Source of the DNA: Plakobranchus ocellatus
Lineage: Eukaryota > Mollusca > Gastropoda > Plakobranchidae
Direction: 5' to 3'
Length of the DNA stretch: 44,179 nt
Assembly: GCA_019648995.1 (NCBI GenBank)
Contig: BLXT01008548.1
Coordinates: 238,630 to 282,808 of the forward strand
Below are positions 36,871-44,179 of this stretch, piece after piece (the stretch's first letter is position 1; each line of letters begins with the position of its first letter). The translations under genes were made by a program, and so were the position numbers. The notes under the pieces were generated by a model. It searched no databases, was not told the DNA's origin, and was given only the letters and a program-made list of their open reading frames with translations.

Positions 36871-37008
36871 TTTAGCTTACCGTTGTTATTTTTACCCTGA
36901 TAATTTATTGCGGTGATATCACATAATGAGAGAAATCGCCTAATCTATTTTCATTGGATAATTACTATGCTCAATCAACTTTTCCCATTGCCTCTTTTGT
37001 GTTTTTAA

Positions 37009-37106
37009 ATATTTTATACTTAAACATCTTTAAGGTTTACTAGATCACCGTCGTGCACCATTCCTCGTCGCTACTCGTGATCACTCTGCTTCTTGGCGTT
37101 GAACCT
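37009..37106 (+). repeat. Direct repeat, left copy
   Basis: About 98 bp sharing ATATTTTATA, TTTACTA and ATCACCGTCGTGCA with 37171-37268 at an offset of 162 bp. Diverged duplication of unknown origin. Confidence 0.75.
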
Positions 37107-37170
37107 TGAGGACACTAATGCCTTTTTCTGCTTACATACTAGCTCAGCGTGTCAGCGATTAAGCCCAACA

Positions 37171-37268
37171 ATATTTTATATTAAAACATCCTTTAGTTTA
37201 CTATATCACCGTCGTGCATCGCGCCTCGTGCAAACTCGTCATCACCTCGTTCCTGGCATTAACTTCGA
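37171..37268 (+). repeat. Direct repeat, right copy
   Basis: Partner of 37009-37106. The short ATCACCGTCGTG motif recurs once more near 41598. Confidence 0.75.
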
Positions 37269-37486
37269 AGAGATTAGAAAGTATAGTGAATCAACACAAA
37301 AGATCAAGCCTGCAAGATTAAATTTCGAAAATAGAAAAAAAAATCAGACCAGATAGAAAATTAGAATCGGAAATCGGAAAAATGGCTAAAAATAACTTGT
37401 GTAACAATGCAATTGCAATTTATATCAAATCCAGATTTTTTCCCTTTTTGTTATTTTTATTTTGTGTGTGTGTCTGTTTTGTTATT

Positions 37487-37487
<1 letters not shown>

Positions 37488-37549
<62 letters not shown>
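37488..37549 (+). repeat. Poly-T tract (62 T)
   Basis: An uninterrupted run of T followed by T-rich GTTT/GTTG repeats to about 37640. It may be the poly-A tail of a minus-strand retroposed element, but no element body is recognisable. The poly-Phe frames here are artefacts. Confidence 0.97.
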
Positions 37550-37552
<3 letters not shown>

Positions 37553-37640
37553 TTGTTTTTTATGTTTGTTTGTTTGTTTGTTTATTTATTTTTATTGTTT
37601 TGGGCTTTGTTTTTGTTTTTGTTGTTGTTGTTTTTTTTTG

Positions 37641-40311
37641 GAAAGGGGTAGGGATTGATTAAATATTTTTAATAAAGATAGCTTAACTTAAGAACTGCAC
37701 AAAATGGCAACGGAAAGTATAACATATACATACATTATCAAAGCCCTTGCGAATTTTGAGTGGAGAAACTTGATCGTCAATGTTGATTTTAAATCCGGCA
37801 CCAGATTAAACAGAAAGCCATCTATCTAGCAAATGAAAAAAAAAATAGATAAAACATGAGAGCATTTCGAATTTGATGACAAAAATTCACAAAGCACTAT
37901 TCTTTTAAATAAAACAGTTTTACTCACGCTATTTGCAGTCTTAAAATTAAACCGTAAAAATTTTGCTACACGTTTGCGTATATATAGAAAAACATTATTG
38001 ACATTTTTTCGTGTTTGAGGTCAACCAGACCAGCAGGAAATGACCTTCTGAACCGGGCCGTTGAGGACACAGTGTTGTTTGCAGTGTTTGTTTCTTCAAA
38101 GTCTGCTGGCACAGTCATCCACCCGTTTGCTCAACGGTGACCTCACTGTTATACATACGTATTTAAACAAAGTTGAGCCGTATTGAGGCCACCCGTTATT
38201 GTTCCAGCTGTTCGTGTTGCGAGACGTAGATCGAAAGCAGAAATTTGTGGTTTAATGCTTTAGAATCTGTCATAAACTATAAAAATTGAAAAACAAGATT
38301 GGACGTGATTAATGGTCTGAACTTGTGTATTGGGTATACTTGATATTTAAATTCTAGTTCAACCTAGAGATATCTCGATCAAGAGCTAGATTAGATCTGT
38401 CTAGATCAATAAGAATATTAGAATTTGTTCTACATTTCAAGATCTAGACTCCTATGTATCTTGTTCAAGATTATATTAGAACCAAAGTATATTAAAAATA
38501 ATTTTATAAATAAAAACAATGCATGTTAGACTCTATAAGGTGACAAAGGGTCTGCCCTGCAGGCTTATAAATTCTAGATGAGGCCCTAGTTATATCTAGA
38601 TCAAGGCTAAGAGGTTACACAGACTCTGTAATATCGTGAGGTTGTACTTGCTCTGACAAATCTATATCCAGCTGTGTTCTGCGGATTGTTTCGCTGTTGG
38701 TGGTGTTTTTTTTTTATTTTTTTATTTTTGTAATCGCTAATTTTGAGTTTTAAAAGGTTTCAGTATTAATCTAGATCTAGCTCCGATACATTTTGATAAT
38801 CCACCTATTAAATGATTCCGGAGTATGCTGATAAATTGGCGCCTATTTTCACCTCCATCTGGAGGTATGCTGAAATATCGTTGCAGATGGGTCTCTCTCT
38901 TCTTGTTTCTTGGGCAAAAATTACGTCAGCATCCAACAAAAAATCGGTCTCAGTTGTGTAGATGTGCTTGAAAGCATGCATCCAGTACAGTTCTAGATTA
39001 CTAGAACCTAAACAAACATGAATATTTTTTGTTTCAGTTTTTTAATATATCTGAGTAAAGGAGTTTTCTGAATATTCAAACTCTAGATCTATATAAAGTT
39101 AAAATTCATTTAATTTGGCCTATAGATATATAATAGATAAAAAAAGAAAAGAAATGATAAACTTCTGACTACAAGGTCTAGCCCTGTGGGGCATGAGTCT
39201 CAAGTTTCAAAAACAATGTACAAAAGGAATCTTTTTTTTTTTATTTTGGGGAGAAAGAAGGAAAGTTTTTAAGTGTAAGTTTAGTCCCATTTTGTTAAGA
39301 ACTGGAAGTATTTTACTATATAACATTAGCAGTCGTTTTGCTGACCTTCTAACACAGTAAAAAGGCCTCTAAAAATACCTTTTTCAAGCACATAGGACTG
39401 GTAGGTAAAAAAAAACCCATAAGACTCCATTTTACTGTCATTACATCACATTTTAATAAAGTGAGGAAGTTGTTGCATATTAATATTTGTTAATGGATCA
39501 AGGCATTGCATTCCTAGAATCTGTGTGCATAAAGTAGGGTATCATACAGATTAATTTTTAATAATTGTAATGCAATCTTTTTTATCTAGGTGTTTATGTG
39601 CTGTGATGAAATAAGATTAAAATTTAATGAAACACTGCTGAGAGACTGATATTCAGTTTAAAAATAAAGAGAGCTGTATATATATTGACTGCAAATTGTG
39701 TTGACAATTTCCTCAGTCAAGGCTGCATACACTACAAGTACAATTGTGCTGGCAATCTTCTTGCTCAAAGACACATCGTTGTATCAGTGGTAAGTGATAC
39801 ATTTATAATTAGTTCTGGAACAAATTCTGAATCAAATTTTGGGTCAACCTGAAATTCTAATTCAGACCAGATTTTATTTTTTTTTTTTTTCCGTACTTCT
39901 AACCATCAAATTTAACCTTGTACTCAATATTCACTATCAGACCCTTAGCAATCACAGAATATGGGTTTTTTTTGTTTTTTTTTTCTTCTTTTTTAGCTCA
40001 TTACAAATATTAATGCTGAAAATTGACAAACGTTCAATCAGCTTTTGCCACTTGTCACAATGCTTACTGCATTATTTTCACCACATGAAAAAAAAAATTT
40101 AATTATTTCTAAAAAAAATTTATGTCATGTCCTAAGAGAACTTGTCTCTACATGTTTGAAACCACTCAGGGCATGGTATAATAAGGAAAGATAAGTGAGA
40201 TTAATTTTATTGAATGTTGCAAAGTTCTGGCTCAGGTGGAAGACAAAAGATGAACCGCTATGATCAAATGAAATTATACAGACATTATAAAAATGTGTAT
40301 CATCCATACAT
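37641..40311. other. Intergenic sequence, no confirmed gene
   Basis: 38040-38240 is slightly less AT-rich than its surroundings. 38360-39090 is rich in TCTAGATC-like motifs. A single possible plus-strand exon lies at 39717-39789. No other coding signal is supported. Confidence 0.45.
39717..39789 (+). other. Possible isolated coding exon
   Basis: A 73-nt segment between TTTCCTCAG and a perfect GTAAGT donor. One frame reads KAAYTTSTIVLAIFLLKDTS then LYQW, which looks like a membrane helix. All three frames are open, so openness is weak evidence. No partner exon was found in the window. Confidence 0.22.
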
Positions 40312-40312
40312 C

Positions 40313-40460
40313 CCATTTCATGAGGCATATAAAAAATTATCCATTTCAAGAGGCATATCTAAAATTATCCATTTCATGAGGCATATAGATCTAAAATTAC
40401 CCATTTCATGAGGCATATCTAAAATTATCCATTTTATGAGGCATATCTAAAATTATCCAT
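40313..40460 (+). repeat. 28-bp minisatellite, 5 copies
   Basis: Tandem units of the form CCATTTCATGAGGCATATCT followed by AAAATTAT; one unit carries a 4-bp insertion. Confidence 0.93.
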
Positions 40461-40671
40461 CTTGGCAGACTTATTATCTGCTTTAGGTAATATATGAAAA
40501 CTATCCTGACTATTTTCTTTTCACCTTTTACGCCTAATTGCTAAGGCTGGGGATGAGTTCTATTTGTATTTATATATATGTGTGCATACATTAGAGAGAA
40601 TTCTAACATGATACATTTATGCTGACACGTCCAGTCCATAATAGTCATATATAGTGACTGGTATGAATCTA

Positions 40672-40872
40672 ATCTCATTGCAGAGAGCAGCCTTATTTGG
40701 TTCATTTTCACATTGCTCATCCTTTGTAAAAAAATTTTTTTCTTTGTCATTATTATTGGTTTTTTTTAGGTCTCATTGCATAGAGCAGCCTTTATGTATG
40801 AACGAATTATTTGGTTCATTTTCTCATTCCTTATCCTTTGTTAATTTTTTTCTTTGTTATTGTTATTGTTTG
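40672..40872 (+). repeat. Tandem duplication of about 100 bp
   Basis: 40672-40769 and 40771-40872 both begin TCTCATTGCA(G/T)AGAGCAGCC and continue TTTGGTTCATTTTC; the second copy has a short insertion (ATGTATGAACGAA). Confidence 0.88.
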
Positions 40873-41822
40873 GTTGTTGTTTTTTTGTAGTAATACTTTT
40901 TGCGACTGGCTTAAAAATCAGCAAAGGATAAAACCTTTGTCTTCTTACTGCGATGCTCACATGCTCACGGTTAAGGCTGTGTCAAAATAGGTCAGTCGCA
41001 CTCTTCACCACCAATCATATGCAGTATCTTACACTTGTAGCTCGTGCGTGCGCCTGTGTGTGTGTCAGTGTGTTTATGTTTGAGTGTGTGTTTGGAAAAT
41101 ACGTTACGATCGTGAATAATGAAGATGCTCTTTATGTTGACCGCTCCGCACTTTCTCTCAACCTTTTGGTGTCACCTCATTTTTTGCTCTCGCATGGCGC
41201 GTGATTTTTATGACTCAGCGATCGCATGCTCGCTATTATTGTACGCCGTCTAGGTCGACCCTGGCGGTAAATTGCGCTACAGACTGCATCACTTAAGTTT
41301 AAAAGCTTATTATATATTATAAACCTATCACATAAAGGTAATCGGCGGAACTTTTATTTCATTTTTTCCTCACCCCATTGTTAGCACCTTTACTGCCTAG
41401 GCGACCTTAAGTCCTATAGGCTAGGGTGAGCCTTAAAACCTCAAGCCTGGTGATCTCGGGAGATACAATGGGGAAAACCCCATGTTGCCAAGTGTTTGCT
41501 AAAAAACTAAAACAAAACAAAAGACACAAAAAAAATTTTTAAAAAACCAGAGGAAACTTTGTGGGAAAAGGAGAGGTAGAAGAAATTGTTGTTGAATCAC
41601 CGTCGTGATGATTGATAAGCAGTCCGGTACAATTACTGTTAATTACAATAAATCGAAAGAGAGGTGGATTAAAAGCAAAATAAAACCATGAAGAGTTTGA
41701 TCTCAACTATATTTTAGAAACTATTGATTGCTTCGGGAAAAATAAAAAAAGTATGTAATATAGTATTATGTTGCTACTGCTAGCTACCGCCTCCTCCTGC
41801 CTCAATGAAACACACTGCTTTT

Positions 41823-41830
<8 letters not shown>
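40873..41830. other. Intergenic sequence
   Basis: Contains a short GT-rich stretch near 41050-41090 and otherwise unremarkable sequence. No gene recognised. Confidence 0.5.

Positions 41831-41881
<51 letters not shown>
41831..41881 (+). repeat. (CT)n microsatellite
   Basis: About 25 perfect CT units. Confidence 0.98.
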
Positions 41882-41890
<9 letters not shown>

Positions 41891-42288
41891 GCTCCCTCGA
41901 TCCCTTTTTTTTGTTCCAAGCCACCTATTGTATTTAACCATTGCCGTCTGTTTACTCTCGCCCTCAGTCTATCTGTATTTTTTTCTTAATCTCTGCAAAC
42001 GAAGGCCAAAAAGTGTGAGACCATCTAGAGAACGGGCCATTTGACGCCAAAACAAATGATGTCTATACACCCCCCACCCCCCTGGCGCCCCTCCCCGTTT
42101 AGATTCATGTTTCATCGATTACATTCACGCTTTCTCCTCTTTTACCTTTTCTTCTGTGGGATATGAAATGTTCATGTTATTGCTGTGCAACTCATCAAGA
42201 TGGCATGTTATTGAACCGAGTTACATGTATATTGTCCAGTCTATTTGTAACAACAACAATAACAGTAACGACAATAACATTGTTATTG

Positions 42289-42351
<63 letters not shown>
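42289..42351 (+). repeat. (AAT)n microsatellite
   Basis: About 21 AAT units, followed at 42402-42422 by seven GAT units. Poly-Asn, poly-Ile and poly-Leu frames across it are artefacts. Confidence 0.98.
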
Positions 42352-42353
<2 letters not shown>

Positions 42354-42423
42354 GATATGATAACATGATTATAACAATAGTATAAATGATAACAACAATG
42401 AGGATGATGATGATGATGATGAT

Positions 42424-43107
42424 ATCTTGAAAGCATCAGTCTCCGAACGTGGATTGCTTTCACTCATCCCCTCATTATGCATAACAAGCCTAGTTGATGA
42501 TAACTTTACCGCAACCATCAGAAAGGCAATGCTCAGAACCATATATAGAATACTATATTTTTGCTATTAAAGTGACCCGCATTCTTGTATTGTTGCTTAT
42601 CTTTCATTTACATTTGTAAATGACTCTGAAAGATGGGAAAGAGTCGAGGTGGTTGTGCATTCAATACAACTCGTTTTCTGACTAGTCAACTCAGGCTTAC
42701 TGAATTTCCAAGACTTGCCCCAGGATTGCCCTTTCTTTGTGGCCACTTAGCAAACTGCTGTTACATTGTAATACAATGGTACTTTTGTATTTGCACCCTT
42801 GTGCAGCACGGGGCGATGTAGATATGTTATGGATAACGTTAGAGGGCTTGAATGCTCTTATACTCCGAGTGTGTCAGAGAGATAAACACGTTGTACACAC
42901 TTGCAGCCGTCGTAGTGATAAAGCAACCTCCTTCTGCGGGTTTTGGAGCGGACTAGACTAACAATACACACTCACATTTTATGTTACATTGATGAAGCCG
43001 TATAGGCGATACGCGTGGATGTTTTATTTGGATATTAATTAACTTTGTGAGTACTGTTTGTTTTAAATATAATATTTAGTTGGCAAGCGTCTCCTTTCTA
43101 TTTACAG
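42424..43107. other. Intergenic sequence
   Basis: No repeat or gene recognised; the open frames of 62 and 74 codons here lack any family resemblance or splice context. Confidence 0.5.
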
Positions 43108-43127
43108 CACACACACACACACACACA
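43108..43127 (+). repeat. (CA)n microsatellite
   Basis: About ten CA units. Confidence 0.95.
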
Positions 43128-43259
43128 GAGTGCATTTTGGTGTGATGGATGCAATTTATGGGTTCTGGGTTGGTTCTTGTAACATTTGGTCACTCAGTTG
43201 ATCACGCGGTCACTTACCGTGCGCTTATAAGATAAAAAATAATAATTTATGAGTATAGT

Positions 43260-43487
43260 TATTCTCTTTCTCTCTCTTTTTCTATCTCTCTCTCTCACCC
43301 ACTCTCTCTCTATCTATCTATCTCTCTTTCACATCTCTCTTTCTATCTCTCTCTCACCCACTCTCTCTCTCTTTATCTCCCTCTCTATCTCTCTCTCTTT
43401 TACTCTCTCTTTCTGTCTCTCTCTTTCACTCTCTCTTTCTGTATCTCTCTTTTTCTCTCTGTCTCTCTCTCTTTCACTCTCTCTTTT

Positions 43488-43530
<43 letters not shown>
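43260..43530 (+). repeat. CT-rich low-complexity tract
   Basis: About 270 bp of CT repeats with interruptions of TTTCT, CACC and TATC; the Ser-Leu-rich frame is an artefact. Confidence 0.97.
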
Positions 43531-43533
<3 letters not shown>

Positions 43534-44179
43534 ACGATACAGTTTTTTCAAATCAGTACAGTAATGCCAATAAGAATGTGACAGTCTAACCTACATTATT
43601 TGGTCGATAAGACAATCAAATTGATTAAAGAATCGCTGTGAAATGAAGGAGATACATCTAGGTTGTAAGTAACAGAAAGGGTGATTTATATAGGAAAAGA
43701 TCACATTGTAATGTTTGTCACACACACAGTTTACACCGCCTGAATGTTCCTCCACCTATATCNNNNCCCCCCCCCCCCCCTGCTTTTTCCACACTCACAC
43801 CATCATTGTATACTCAGAAGGGCGTTGGTTGAATTGGGAGTTTGAGGGAAAGTGTAATTATGCCTGTGGGGTCCCAAGTTCAAGTTATCAAAATGGATCT
43901 AGGGCAGGAGGTTTCAAGGCGAGTGAAAGCTAATATAGAATGATGCTGCTTGGCTGGGCGAGGTCCAGGTGACCTGATTCGCCCGGTCATGCTAGTGTGA
44001 ACATCACTGTGCAGACCTGACTCTTATGCTGATATAGAAAATAGTAATAAGCTGCATAGGGTAGGAAATAAATGTAATTGGATAAAATCTTTCATTAAAT
44101 ATGAAAGATAGATAAACAAAGCGTTCTGAATTGTATTATTTGATTATATGAAAGTTTTTTTTCCTTTGTAGGAAAATGA
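43531..44179. other. Right edge of the window, no gene recognised
   Basis: Contains a 4-N gap and a C run, then moderately complex sequence. A GAGGTCCAGGTGACCTG stretch near 43959 is partly self-complementary, but no element could be named. Confidence 0.5.
43763..43766. other. Assembly gap (4 N) before a C run
   Basis: Four N followed by 14 C (43767-43780), the same pattern as the larger gap at 23565. Confidence 0.98.

Noticed and set aside
37382..37662. Poly-Phe and Val/Phe-rich frames as a membrane protein
   Set aside because: Product of the 62-T run and adjoining GTTT repeats.
41396..41470. CTAGGGTGAGCC...AAGCCTGGTGATCTC as a SINE copy
   Set aside because: Word-level resemblance only; order and spacing do not match the family.
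42156..42463. Poly-Asn, poly-Ile and poly-Leu frames
   Set aside because: Product of the AAT trinucleotide repeat.
43249..43581. Ser-Leu-rich frame of 110 codons as a secreted peptide
   Set aside because: Made of CT dinucleotide repeats; no start or splice context.

Overview
The window looks like a piece of an AT-rich, intron-rich animal genome, probably a lophotrochozoan and most likely a mollusc. This is inferred from short conserved exons split by AT-rich introns with GT/AG ends, many microsatellites, a tRNA-derived SINE family, a LINE fragment and two assembly gaps of N. Nothing prokaryotic is present. The species cannot be fixed from sequence alone.

Two genes can be supported, facing each other tail to tail. 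At the left edge (253-1314, + strand) are the last two coding exons of a TBC-domain Rab GAP that best resembles GRTP1/TBC1D6; the rest of that gene lies outside the window. From 32981 down to 9702 (- strand) lies what appears to be a complete SMC4 gene, the condensin ATPase subunit. I rebuilt it by hand as 27 coding exons whose phases all agree. They total 3843 nt, or 1280 codons plus a stop, close to the length of vertebrate SMC4. Walker A, Q-loop, hinge, ABC signature, Walker B and the switch region are all present and intact. The start sits in a strong Kozak context, and an acceptor 32 nt upstream implies at least one further 5' non-coding exon.

Layout: 1-1314 GRTP1-like 3' end, with a long (CTAT)n tract in its last intron; 1315-9446 convergent intergenic/UTR sequence with one SINE; 9447-33013 SMC4 with SINEs, a LINE reverse-transcriptase fragment, microsatellites and several minisatellites in its introns; 33014-44179 the upstream side of SMC4, holding repeats, a possible 5' UTR exon, one possible plus-strand exon and no gene I can recognise.

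The most unusual structures are in the SMC4 introns. A 57-bp tandem array copies the exon 12/intron 12 junction, including the 5' splice site and in the coding frame. A 34-bp tandem array multiplies acceptor-like CAG sites at exon 25. A decayed copy of the exon 14 end lies in intron 10. I found no clearly new multi-gene system. The best candidate for new biology is splice-site multiplication by tandem duplication within a single essential gene.
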